Assembly: GCF_017562075.2 (NCBI RefSeq)
Contig: NC_054082.1
Coordinates: 12,457,786 to 12,521,785 of the forward strand
Length of the DNA: 64,000 nt
Reading direction: 5' to 3'
From: Anopheles merus
Lineage: Eukaryota; Arthropoda; Insecta; Diptera; Culicidae
This document shows positions 1 to 12,315 of this stretch, piece by piece. Under the pieces are notes generated by a model. That model saw only the letters and a program-made list of their open reading frames with translations. It was not told where the DNA came from and made no database searches. A program made the position numbers and the translations under genes. Position 1 is the stretch's first letter, and each line of letters starts with the position of its first letter.

Positions 1-113
1 CTACGAGTGAAGTATCATCATCTTCATTACAAAACTATACACATTGAAGTGATTGAATTGCAAACGGTTTATTAAAAAGGCCTCAATGTGCAAAGAGCTA
101 CGTGCTTGAAGAA

Positions 114-1130
114 ATGGCTAAAACGAAATGGAATTTAATCTTTGCCACATTTATTGTATCATGTGTTTCACTGATTGTGTTAATAGTCTCACTTTGTACA
201 CCGTATTGGGTATATACAGCAGAGCAAAATGCCATGCGAGTGGAACGTTCTACATAATTCACGTTATTTCCGTTCTAGATAACATCGGAGGCTTATGAAA
301 GCAACGCGTCCAGGAATAGTGAAATAAACTACGGGCTGTTTTCGGGTTCCTTAACTCAAAACTTTCTGCCCAATTCGCGCTACTACAGTTTAACACGTAA
401 GAACGAACATCATGCAAACGCATTTTCCATACTGGACCGTAGTGTGTGTGACTATAATCTCATTTCATTTCTCTCTGCTACAGTTACCTGCCTTTATCAC
501 GAATATGTGTGTGCATACAGTTGTCAAGAAGATGAAGAGTCACGAACCGAGGAAGTTTTGCAACTCTTAAAAAGATTGCCTCCTGCCGATTGTCCCAGCA
601 GTTCTTCAAGGATGCTCCCACTGGTCCATAGGATCGATCCACCAATATTCCCGCAAAATCGTCAAGCATCGGCCAACATCGATCGCAGTAGCTTTATCAA
701 CACCGGGCTGTGGGTTTCGACGGTGGTGTTTATCGGAATTGCTATAAGTTTTGCAGCTATTTCGGCTAGTTTTTCCATCATTAACGTGCTCTTCAATCCG
801 ATCGAACCGGTGTTCAGCGTGTTTGGATTGTACATCTGGAATGGGGTGGCCCTTGGATCCACTGCACTGTGCATGATAATGTGGGGAGCATTGTTTGCCA
901 GTACTCTAACCGATAACATCGCCATTACGGATACGCTTACAACACAGATTCCCTACAGCTCTGACGGGCTAGCTTCCCTCGGGGTATGCTATTGGATTTT
1001 ACTTTTACCCATTTTGCTGCACGGCCTCAACGTAGGACTTCTGCTTTGGCGTAAACGTATCGTCAACAAAGAACCGCCGCCAACTACTATAGATGTCGAT
1101 CGGTCGGATTTAACCATTATTATGTATTAA
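114..1130 (+). CDS. Clarin-like four-transmembrane protein (3 exons)
   Basis: Predicted exons are 114-209, 279-396 and 484-1130, giving 286 residues. The introns are 69 and 87 bp, with GT/AG borders (donors GTATAT and GTAAGA) and a continuous frame. Hydrophobic segments lie near residues 9-29, 147-170, 183-211 and 235-260. Between the first two is a large loop with a YGLF motif and an N-A-S glycosylation sequon at N41, followed by a Cys-containing stretch. The tail is short and ends in I-I-M-Y. This topology, the loop YGLF and a C-terminus ending in MY match the clarin family (human CLRN1 ends in LMY). Clarins are plasma-membrane proteins of sensory cells related to tetraspanins and claudins. 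The ATG at 114 has a purine at -3. A weaker alternative donor at 240 would leave a 39-bp intron, too short to be likely. The family call is from memory of the fold and motifs; the insect role is not shown by this sequence. Confidence 0.8.
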
Positions 1131-1135
1131 ATAAA
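1130..1135 (+). terminator. Poly(A) signal of the clarin-like gene
   Basis: AATAAA begins on the last base of the stop codon. A second AATAAA lies about 75 bp further on, near 1206. Either could serve; the second leaves more room for a 3' UTR. Confidence 0.45.
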
Positions 1136-1259
1136 TTGTGATCTACCGTTTTCTCTCAATATAATATCCCAGTAACAATTGCATCCCGATGCCTGCCACC
1201 ATGACAATAAATATGAAACATTTTACCAGACAATCGATCAATATTTTATTTGATTGCTT

Positions 1260-1694
1260 TCATTTTATGTATGGAGCAAACATGGAATGAAATTTTTCAA
1301 AATGCACATAAATATTATTCTTGTAGATTTTTGACTGTTCATGTTCAAGTAATGAAACGATACTTTCATAGAAATGACGAAAGTATTGTGCTCCGTGATC
1401 TGTTTTTTTCATATGTGTGCCCTTATCAGCTTGCTTGGAATGGAAGGGCATATCTTGACACATGCCAAACCACCACATCCACAGTGAGCTGCTTTCACGC
1501 CATTCGCTGTCAAAATGTGCCCACATACAATAAGCAAAACAGAGGAAAACATCGAGCGTCACTTGGGCCACAGAAAAGCGTGCATAGTTTTCTTGGAATG
1601 ATATTTTTGTCATTTTACACGGTTCTACAAAGAATAGGCCACATAACTCACATTCTACATTATTGTGCGTTCTGCAGTGCGTATCGTGTCTCAT
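1260..1694 (-). CDS. Possible orphan ORF, 144 residues, tail to tail with clarin gene
   Basis: This is a complete ORF from an ATG at 1694 (G at -3) to TGA at 1260. An AATAAA lies a short way past the stop on the same strand. The translation has ordinary composition, eight Cys and many aromatic residues, and no signal peptide, membrane segment or domain that I recognise. Codon use is A/T-rich, unlike the GC-rich genes at 54-63 kb. The opposite strand is also open over most of the interval, so the stop-free stretch may be chance. Position favours it: it would end just past the clarin gene, a common convergent arrangement. It could instead be the last exon of a spliced gene, or noncoding. Confidence 0.25.
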   Translation of the reverse strand: MRHDTHCRTHNNVECELCGLFFVEPCKMTKISFQENYARFSVAQVTLDVFLCFAYCMWAHFDSEWRESSSLWMWWFGMCQDMPFHSKQADKGTHMKKTDHGAQYFRHFYESIVSLLEHEQSKIYKNNIYVHFEKFHSMFAPYIK

Positions 1695-4600
1695 TTCTTA
1701 TACTTGTTGCTCTTGGTTTGGGGTTAAATAGCGCCTTCTGATCGCATAATAGCGCAATAAAGTGTCACGCACATAACATACCGAAAATACCCGATTGCGC
1801 GAAGCGTAAGTATTGGCAATTGGATGCAAATCGTGATAATGCCGTATTGAAATGACCCATTTTCATGCCATGCAACAGGTAGATCTGCTATTATCCTTGT
1901 ATGGATATAAATATCAATGCTATTTCAAACGAATGCTTCCCAAATGCCCTCCAGCAGTGTAACGGATCGAATCCGCTGACAGCTGTATGCACTTATCCTG
2001 TATGTCCTCGGTGTAAAAAAAACAATCCATCCACCCAGCTCATCTCCGGTGTCCGGAGCCACACGGCCAAACCACGGGGAAGATGTAATGTTTGTGCAGC
2101 CAGAAATCGATTACGAAACATGGCTTGCTTTTCTTTCTTTTTTTTGCTTTCCGTGCCGATGCCGCGTGTGTGCATGTGTATCGAAGCTGAACATTCATAT
2201 GCATCATCATGCCCGGTGGTTACAGCAGATTCAAGCCAACCGCTCCGTTCCAGTTATGTACCTCCGCAAGAGAAATAACCCGTTTGGCTCGGCGAATGGC
2301 ACCACGCGAACGGGTGATGCGGTAAGAGGCGACCAGGGTGGTAGGAATTGAATTCAAATTTAAATGGCCATCACAAATAAAGCCGGTGAGTTGGACCTAC
2401 GGTGGGGTAGAAGGAGCGAAAAACCGGAATCGAATGCATTAATTGCAACGGTGCGGAAAACAGGCGATGTGCTTTTCAGAGCAAAAGGAAAATTAATTTG
2501 TTTTATTTTTGCTTCGTCGGGAGCGTGTTCAGTGACGCTTTAATGGAAGATAATTTTATCAATAACAAACCCAGTTAGTTGATGTTGTAAACTGTTTAAA
2601 TATGAATTTGTCCCACAAATGAACAGCGACACCGTTGATCGCTTCATACCACCAGCTAGTGATTTTAAACCCATTAGGGCTTGGGTCTTACCCATAATTT
2701 TCCACCGATCGCAAATTACGCTCATGAATCATTTATGCTCCTGCCCGAATGGCCCACACACCGTATGTGTCCCTTCACACAGTCAGCCACACCGTGTACA
2801 CCACGTCGCCGATGGTTGGGTATGAATCATCAAAGTTTCCGCGCGCGGGCTGCGCGAATCCAACCCTTGCTGGAGTTGCCCGATACTCAGGCTGCGGCAT
2901 TGCACAACGATTGGGCAGAAGAGGTTGCTGATGATCGACGATGCTGCGGTGCACGATCCGCCATGTATAATTTTGTGCGACGCGAAGGCGAGGAATTTGG
3001 CAGAACATCCCCGATCGATTGGCGTAGGTTTCTGGCCAAAACCAAAAAAAGGGATGGGGGGCTTGGTCCCACGTTTCGGTGACTCAAACCGGCTACTGGA
3101 TACTAGAGAAGACCTCCCCGCGTGTGAGTAAGGCAGGATGGCTTCATCTTTTCGAGATTCTTCTCCTTTCCGTTAGGCTAGCGTAATTTCCCGCTCCTAG
3201 AAACACTCACCGGAGGGCGAAGCAGTTTTACGCGGTCCGATATTTCGTCACCCTGCTTGGGACGTTTTGGACTGCTGGTCGTCCGGCGATCATCTTCACA
3301 CGCGCCGGATAATTATAGTGTGAGGTAAAGTTCATCGAACGCTCGAAGGGATGTCGGCGGGTTAGAATGCCATCCGCAGGTCGCGATCGTGGAACGGCTG
3401 AGCCCGCGCTCAGCTTGCAATGGAATTTGGAACAAACTCCAACATGTGTGTGTGGTTTGCGTCATTTTGTTGCGTGCATTAGAATTTGTACGAGCCAACA
3501 CTTGTGTGCGGACGGCGGGAACACGCGCTTACAATTCAACGTGTGCACACGAACGTTTTCCGAACACATTGTGCATTGGTGCAATTCGATGAGGATCATT
3601 TTTCCATTGATCCTCTCTCAGTGTGTGTGTTTGTATGTGTGTATGTGTCAGTGTTGTATACATCAGACAAATAAAAAAAAACAAATGACACAATATGGCC
3701 TTACCAGTCGCCTAGCAATGAAAAAAACCGTTTTTTCTTCTGCTTTAAAGCATCGCTTCCAAATTACATCGATGCCGGCCCCGGTGCACCATTATGCTTA
3801 TTATGCAATGTGTTTCTTTTCTGTTTTTTTTTCTCGCACCACCCACTGAAGAGAACCGCTCCGCTCCACTCACCCTTCTCTAACGGTGACAGCAAGACGG
3901 CGAAGATCAAAATGGAAACCACGGGGTGTGTGAATTTTCGCCACCTTCGCAACCATGTGGCAACCATAATTGGTGCAAATCATTGGTGTGCTCGAGCACT
4001 GCCGGTCATCAATTTGTTCACATAGGCGGGACACCGAGTAAGCACACTCAGTGTGGTTGTACGCGAAGGAAAATCTAATCTTTCACGTCTGATGCTTGTG
4101 AAATCATCGTACTTTTGAAGTGTTCGTCTTGTTTTGCATCTTAACTGTTAAATGTTTTATTTCCTCAAAGGATCGCGGGCAGTTCCCTTTTGTGATGTTC
4201 CTTTTTTGCTTTGTTCAACATGAGGATCTGACGCCAACTACTGGCGAGAATTTGTTGCTCCACGGGGCAGAACTCATGCTCTCTGGGATGGTACGCATCA
4301 AACACTAGACTGGTCTAAAAATTGAAACGAGAGTAATCACATTTATCACTCGTCTTATTTGCAGTTCCTCCAACTTTCCACATCAATTCTCTACGCTCGA
4401 CTCTCGATCGATCAAAACGACGTAATTGGCTGCAAACATGGAGCCGTTCTCGGGTTCTTTTTGCGTTCGTTTCTATAAGAAAGCTTCTAAATCTATGCGA
4501 AGCGCTTTCCAACGACCGACACGCTATGAATGACAAGTAGGACCAATTGGGCTGATGTGTAAGACGATCCGAGCACACAAAATAGCACACCAAACTATCA

Positions 4601-5538
4601 TATTTCCGGTCGAGACAGGATACGGTTTGCCTCTTTGCATTGGCGGTCAGATCCTGCACTCGTCCTGCACAAGCATAGGGACGTGCGGGAGGCGCATAAC
4701 ATTGATGTGTCTGTTTTCCCCTTTCGAGTGCTCGGTCATGCCCTTCGTTCCTTCCCCTGTGTACGCCTTTGTAAACCATACTATCGGTCACGTTTCGGCA
4801 CAACTTTTATTACCATTACCATTATGGGAGGTCAAACGCCGAAAGGGAAAAGAAGATGGGGCTTGCCACGCTACACCGCTGGACCCTGGCACATAGCACT
4901 GTCATCGGATCGCGGTTTGCCACTTGACACTGTTTTCTCAACCACACCACCGTCTCGGGAGACGGAGCATCAGTGGTGGGATGCATGATGTGAGAGACAC
5001 CCTGGTGATCCGACAATGAGTGTGTCTCGTTGAAATAGAAAGAAAAAAAAGAATCAAACACTGAAGGGAAAAAATCGCCACAAAACTTTGCTCGTTAAAA
5101 AGGCAACTTTACGATTTCCGGTTTCATGGCAGCCGGAAAATTGCGACGCATTGTGCCAGCGCGCATTCAGCGGTATTTGCCGTGCTAGGATCGGAACATT
5201 GGAGCATGGATGCATGCAGCGCACCCAAGGATGTATAGATCCCGGGTTAGGGATGGTCGTCAAACGTGGCCGTTGCCACAGAGCCATAACTTTGCGCGAG
5301 CGGACAATAAAATGCTCATTCGCCGTCCGAAATCGGATTTGTCGCAGTTTTGGTGGTGGGGTAGCGGTTGGGTCATCAATTTTGCATGTGGCTCCGCGCT
5401 GCGTCATCGCTATGGAGCAATACTACACTTCCCAATCGAAAAGCGCAGTAACGTAATTCACGGCCATAAACAAATAAACGAACGAAGAGAGCTGTGAATT
5501 GTTGTGCTTTTTCCTTCTTTTTTGTAGGAAGTTCCGAA

Positions 5539-5588
5539 CTGAAGGGCATCGAATCATTGCCTGATTGCCTGAAGGACATCGAATCATT
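5539..5588. repeat. Two-copy tandem repeat, 30-bp period
   Basis: CTGAAGGGCATCGAATCATT at 5539 recurs at 5569 with one change (CTGAAGGACATCGAATCATT). The spacer between the copies reads GCCTGATTGC. No function is evident. Confidence 0.8.
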
Positions 5589-6540
5589 GAGAGGAAGACT
5601 AGCAGACATTTCTGGAATAAAACATCTTTGCAGCTAGAGTGGGTTGGAAATAGCCTGGGTACTGCTCTCAAATAGAAATTGATCGATATAGATTTTCTAT
5701 TGGATCGGAATGAGTTCCAAAATTCACTTCAATTGACTTTTATTATTAAACTATAGCAAACGACTAATCGAATTGACAAACTGCCACTGGAATATGCGCT
5801 CTATTCGTTCGGTAGATATTCCGGTCCATTGTTTCGCCCCTCCTCCAACAGCTTGCTTCAACCGATGGTGGTAATTAAGGTAACCTACTTCCGCCACACA
5901 AGAACTAAATGGTAAACCACTGTATATCCCTTCCCTATCTCTCTCCCCCATCTCTCTCTCTCTCCCAAACCTCCTGCCATTGTGTCAACCGTTGTTGAAA
6001 GGCGGAGAAAAACGCGCTCAAACGCGGAAGCACCGAGTACTTAATGGAACCGGGCGCGATTTTCCCGCGCTAGCAAATGACAAAACAACGCCGCGCCGAT
6101 GTGCGGTGCAGTGTCATTTTTCTTCGGCCGGGATCCCTTTTAACCTCGCGAACAGGTTCCCCCTCCCCCCTCACCCGCTCTCCGTCAGCCACCCACGGAC
6201 CAACGGGCTGCACGGTAAGTTCCCGCGCGAGGTGGCGATGCAGATCGATGTGGAAAATTCGTCACGGTACTTGCTAGCTGCACCCACCCGGGTATCGCTT
6301 GACAAGCGGGTCACCCCTTTCGTTTCGCTTCCTATGTGTCTTTCTCTCTGTTTCTCTTTCTCTTTCTATCCTCTTTCTTTGGGCCACCCTTTGGAGCGTA
6401 CTTCAGCCCAATGTACCGGAACCTGGCAGCGAGATGGCGGAACTTGCTGCTCAAGAGGCTTTCCATTCCACGGAAGCAACACGCCAAACAATAAACCGGC
6501 AAGCATCAAAAAGTTATGCTGCTAAGTATAGGTGTGTCTA

Positions 6541-6600
6541 TGTGTGTGTGTGTGTGTGAGACTGGGGTATGGTATTAGCCCGGTTGGGGGGGGGGGGGGG
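6541..6600. repeat. TG microsatellite followed by a 15-base G run
   Basis: Nine TG units occupy 6541-6558, and 15 consecutive G occupy 6586-6600. Just downstream, 6670-6720 is rich in GAT/AAT triplets. Both tracts are prone to slippage, so their lengths may be unreliable. Confidence 0.9.
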
Positions 6601-7130
6601 AACGAAAAGGAAATGAAATCCTATGAAAACCAACACACCGTTTCTCGGGCCCGTTCGGGCGCCGGGTTTGATAATGGTAATAATAATAGTACTGGTGATG
6701 ATGATAATGATGATGATGCTGTGTACAGTCATATTTTCACGTTGGAAAAAGTGTTTTCCTCTTCTTGCACCACTCTGTTATGAGATACGAAGACGATTGG
6801 AGTTTGTGGCAGTGAATCGTGGGCATGCAGTCGAGCATAATCCTGCCGTTCCTCTTGACAGCAGTGTTAGCCTGGTTGTTGGACATTTAGTGCTCTTACA
6901 GCAGAGGCAATTGCTTATGCACTGATCGAGATGGTACGCTTCTTCTTTCAAGTAAAGTTTTCGTTTTTGTACGTTGTGAAGAAAGAAATCTGACACCTAT
7001 CAAAATGCCAGCAGGTGACAACGTCTAAGGGGCAAGTAACCGAACGTTCAGTTTTAACGGAGTGTGACAGAAGAACCGAGCCTTTTAGTGACAAACAGAC
7101 AACGTAACGAACACAGTGAACCCCTTGCGA

Positions 7131-7156
7131 CACACGCACACACACACACACACACA
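7131..7156. repeat. CA microsatellite
   Basis: This is a CA dinucleotide run with one CG interruption near its left end. Confidence 0.9.
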
Positions 7157-10100
7157 TACCAATTGTAGTGTATAGGCCAGCTATCGGCCAAATATGGCGC
7201 GGTGGCAGCGAGGAAGAAAACGCGACTTTAATTAAAATGTCAATTATCGTTAATTTAATTCGTTCGTTGATGTCTTACACCGCTCGTTGGCGTTGTACGC
7301 GTCGCTTTGCCCGGGTGTTCCAACGCTCGACCGTCCAATGACCGACCAACTGCGGGACATTGTTCAACGTGATCGTCCAGCGGGTAGCCGTACCCAATTG
7401 GAATGGTTTAAATGGACATTAAAAACCACAAAAACAAGCAACGTTGAGCTTCGGTTACCAAATCTGTGTGTGCGGATAATCGGCAACAGCTGCTCCGGTT
7501 ATGTCTTTTCGTAAGTGGTTATGGCATGATAGAGCGATATCAATGTGTGGACGGTCAATTAAGCTCCAAAATCCGATTTGCGAAGATAGAGATCGATACC
7601 AACGAAAGCGTTAGTTGGCACTGCATCTCGAAATCGGAATTGCTTCATATCTGCAGACGGCGGCTGAATTACGGCTCGATTCGCCATTCCAACGGGTTGC
7701 TGCTCGTTGGACGTGCCTCACTGCCCAACGGTTGACCTTCTTACGCTCGCGTCCAAAAACCTACCATTAACTCCTCCCAATGTTTGGCACCTGAACATTC
7801 AAAACAAATGTACGACGCTGCTCGCAACTCATCTAATCCACCCCGATGCTGCTCACTCGATGGTAAAGCGATTTTTCACACCTTCCAATTAGGCTCCGCC
7901 CGGAGTGCGGAGGGCAGATGATTACTATCTTTAGCTACACGTCCCTTCCCAAAGGCGATACCGGGCCGGTTGATGATGGTGATGGGGCGCGCATGGATGG
8001 TGTCGGATGATTTCTCTTGACTTTTCCCAAACGTGCCAAACGGAAGAATGCAGATTGGGAGCGTTGGCGCGCCCGGGTTGCGGCGTTCCTGACCGTTCAA
8101 GACCTAGTTACACACACACAGACACACACACACCGTCCGGAGACGCCGCAAAAAGGTCAAGAAATAGGATCACTTGAACCGGAGGCTCGTTGTTCGCTGT
8201 CTCTCGCGCGTGTTAAACGAAACGATCGCGTTCCCATTTGCTGTGAGTCAGCGGGCAGTACCGATCGATAAGTGGGTAACATATTGGCGGGAAGGCCCCC
8301 CCCCCCCCTTAACCGCCCCTTACACCGGATCCCCTAAAACGCCATCTAACAAGCCAATAAAACTATTTACAGTTATAATCAGGGTAGAGTCACCCGCAAC
8401 CGCCCTAAACACGGTGCCGTTCCGAATTAATCCGATGGAAGCTCCGGAAGATTCGGGTGCGGGGACGGCTGAATTCGATGCATGCGCAATCAATCGTTTT
8501 GGGGCGCGCTGGTCGGCGAAACACCACGGGGGAAGAGGTCAACCGAAACTGGTGCTCGTGTAAATGGTGCTGCGACGGAAGATGAAATCTGTTTATGCTG
8601 TGTTTTTTTTTTTGTTTCTGTCTGTTATAGCCCTATTCCGCCAACGGAAGATTTAATTAACACGTCCAAGCTACGGCCATTGGGCAATTGGGCAATCGGG
8701 CAGTGGAATGGGAAAGGAAGTGAAGGATTTTATCTGAAAGTCTTTATAATCGTTACATTTCGAGAGGCATTTCGCCTCTCTGTTTTTCTCTCCGCCACAA
8801 CGCAGCCCTGATTTGCCCTGGTGACCTTCAATTTATGCTGGTCGGAAAGATAAACGCTCCATCGGCCGTGCGCTGCAGAAGGGACGGCATAGTTACACGT
8901 AACGTTGATACACCCCTAGGATGCCTGAGCCAAAAGTCGGTCATCGCGTGCATCACACACCGCGTGGTTTGCCCAGTTTTGTGCTCCTCTCATTTTGTTA
9001 TTTATTTCGTGCCCCATTCTAGGTGAACTTTTGCCCGGGTGTCGTAGATTACACGCCCAGGTCCAACCGCCGAACGATAACTGGTTTGATGCTTCCATTT
9101 CTCTCTGCGCCCGCTGCGAGATGTTCCCGCAGTTGCAGTTTGGTGATGCTCAAACCCGCTAAGCTAAACCTCATACTGGCGAACCTACGATGCCTTGTTA
9201 CATCAGGAGCTGCCGGCTGGGGGAGCCGCGCAACCGCGCAGGGTATCATCAGCGTCATCCGTAGCGGGATCGGTCGTGAACCGTCCCCCGAAACCATACA
9301 CACGCGTTCGTGCATTCCGTGTCGCCGTATCGCGTGTGGTCCCAGTACGAGCCCACCTCCGCCTGGACGCCGCACCGCCTGTTCCGAAAGTAACCGGTTC
9401 GGCTGTCGGTTGAGGTCAGTTTGCTTGCAAAGCTTGCACAGGTTGTCGTCGCTTGCTAGCCTGCTGCTGCAGCACCACCACCAGCTAAAGACGCATAGTG
9501 ATGGTGTCCTCGTTTGGCTTTCGATGCGAAGAGCCCCACAGCCCGTTCCCGCCGCGATTTTATCGACTTTAAAAAAAGGCTACAACTTGTTCAAATTCAA
9601 CCTGCAACGGTTTCAACATGCATATGGAGGGGGGGGGGGGAACGAAAACAAAAAATCAACGACACGAGTTCGTAACGGTTGCCAGCCCCGTTTCGTGGTC
9701 AGTGTAATCAGCAGTGGCTGGCGAAGAGTTGGCCGGGAGGATGAGGCACCGGTTGGGGTCCGTTTGGCAAGACGATCGCCAAACGATGGATGATTCACGG
9801 CTAAATTCAATTTAGAAGCAGTCCGTGCCGATCGTCGAGTGATCGTCGAAGGAAGCGGAGCACAGCACGTGCGAGTGTGTGGCGATGTGGCAACTGAGGC
9901 CACGACGTATGTCGCCCCACACGCTCGCGACTGTCGCGTGTTCTCGCGGCATCGTTGACGTTGCGTAAAGTCAAGCAGTGGGTCTTCATTAGGTGCTTCA
10001 TCAGCGTGGAGCGATGGGACAATGTGTAGTTATTGCGATACCCTAATGAAGGTTATCGTAAAGGTTTGAGAGATGCGAGAGCGCATGTGTCACCGTTCGT

Positions 10101-12315
10101 TCAGAGTTTTGTTACGAAAATGTTTAAACCATTGGTCTAAAAGCAGACTTTTCTCTGAACGCAATCCAACGCACAGTGGGGCACGTGGATTTGTTTTAAA
10201 CGTTGCACAGCTAAAGGTTCAATTACTAAGCATCCGAACGAATGCAAACCCTATCGCGGTGAACCAATTTCTAGCTTGTTCTACGCGATTACCGAGCGCT
10301 ACAAACGGGTACCGCTTCCGGAGATGCTCCCAAACCGGCTTCACACACTCGATTATTCTACCATCCTAACAGGTTAAGCGCTGAAAAAGTGCCGTGTGCT
10401 GCTTCATTTCTTGTTGTATCCCGAACTGGAGTGCCTCGGCTAGCACGGGAAGGAAGTTGGCGTAAAGCATAATTGCGTCCCATGCTGAGCCACCGCCCAT
10501 GTTACTGGAATAGTAACGTAACGGAGTAACGGAGCTTTACCGCCGCGGACGCCAGGACGCGCAGCCATCCGTCGATTATCAGGTTCCCATCTTTGGCGGC
10601 AAAATTGGTTTCAAAGCAACAGCCAACCGGGCTGCCGAGTGCATCGTCGTCGGGGTAGCGGAGCGTACTAACCAGGCAGAAATCGAACGGTAAGTGCCAC
10701 GCGATGAATGAGAAGTGCCGATTAGGGCAGGGTAAATTATTGTGCCTTAAGTACACACAACACGGCTAGGGCCTCATTGGCACACAATTGGTACATCAAT
10801 CATCGTTTGATGGTGAACCGCGGGTGACGTTGCATCGTGCGACCGAATCATCATGATGATCCGCAGCAGCATGGTTCTTCACCTCAAACGGTCATAATTG
10901 AACGTACCTGTTGTTCTTGATGGGAACCTAGCAGCTGCTTTGTCGTACAACGGGGACCAGATTAGCACATACAATAATCGTCAATGTGTGACAATTTACA
11001 CTCGGTACTAATGTTTGAAACCTTGCTCAAGGACCACCCAGGGACCACTTATCAAATAGAGCTATAATTGATAGTGTTTAGGGTCGATAATGAACCGAAA
11101 GCAGTGTTGTACTTGTACAGCCCTTAAGAAACCGTAAAGCCAAAAAAAACACCAACAAGAAAGAATTCATCAGCATGATGCACCATGCTGGCATAACGGA
11201 ATGTAGTGACCACGATTACATCGCTCTCAATCCAGGTCTCGTGGAGCTGCACTACAGTCATCAAGAATACGGCGTCATCCCAACAACAACAACAACTACA
11301 GCTCCAACCTGTCTAAGTGGAGCACCTTCTGCTCGGTTCGCTCTGGAACGTTGGGGGAGGCGCGACGCCGAATGCATTCCAATGCCACCGCCAGGGAAGG
11401 TGCTGTTTTGTTACGCTCCGTTGGACGAAACGTGCCTCGGCCGTCGTCAGTTTGTAGGACAACCTGCGAGTCGCTCAAAAATATACGGTTCTCGGGTTTG
11501 GTTCTCTCCCTCGTTTCGCAGCCGTTAGCTGCCACACGCTGCACGAAGGAGTCGCGCGAGACCTCGACTTTGGGGTGCGTGCTTCTCAATCGGTCCCAAA
11601 ATAAGACCTAAACACACTGTGGCGCACAAAGAACGACCGATAGGCAGCCTCGCGAGCCGCACTGTTCGGGAGACCAGTATTCTGCACTCTCAGCAAGTGA
11701 GCGGAATGGAAATCTTAATCAAGCCAATCAACCCAGCCAAGGCTGAACGATGGGTCATTGTTTTGATCACCACACCGACCAGCACAGATCTAGGGAGATC
11801 CGATGGAGCAGCGATATGCTCCGCGACTCCACCGTTGACCGCAATCAGCGACAAATCTCGTGGACGAGATCGTGGGACACATGCACACACACATACATAC
11901 ACATAGTGCGACCTGCAGAGTGGAGGAGAACCAGCAAACCTTGAAGCGCCATAGCATTCCGGCACGAGCAATCAATCGAATGTCCGACGATTGATTTTCC
12001 TGCCGGTGCGAGTCACTGCCGGTTCGCAGGGACGAGAGTCGACGTAATGGCGCCTTATGGAGGCTTAATCCGAACGGCAAATCGACAGGTGACCGGATGA
12101 GGCCGATTGGACCAGAGCTTGTCGTGTTATGCGTTAATTACCCCACACAATAAATCAATATATCTGTAACCCTCGCTAGCGAGTTCAATAAAAGCTCCTT
12201 CAACAAAATTTGAAGTACAATCATCTCTAAGTCCAAGGAGTTTGTAAACTCTAAAACCTTTTCCACACAAAAAAAAAACCCCAAAATCTAACCCATGATC
12301 AATACTTTCACCTAC

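Larger units (their letters stand above)
1695..12315. other. Gene-free stretch left of the PTB exon
   Basis: There are about 10.6 kb with no ORF that I can assign. It may be intron of the PTB gene on the minus strand, whose donor at 12315 points into it. It holds CA/TG microsatellites (6541, 7131, 8111), G or C runs (6586-6600, 8296-8308, 9629-9640), a pyrimidine tract at 6340-6390, a 30-bp tandem duplication at 5539-5588 and one candidate minus-strand exon near 3211. The long ORFs at 2681-3082, 5054-5456 and 9023-9793 show no domain and are open on several frames. Confidence 0.6.

Noticed and set aside
2681..3082. 133-codon ORF on +
   Set aside because: It starts at a non-ATG codon, shows no domain, and the other strand and a second + frame are open in parts.
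9023..9793. 256-codon ORF on +
   Set aside because: It has no domain, contains a G run, and other frames on both strands are open over much of it. It reads as a chance ORF.
10540..10690. Plus-strand open stretch ending at a GTAAGT donor
   Set aside because: No usable acceptor exists without an in-frame stop, and the opposite strand is also open.
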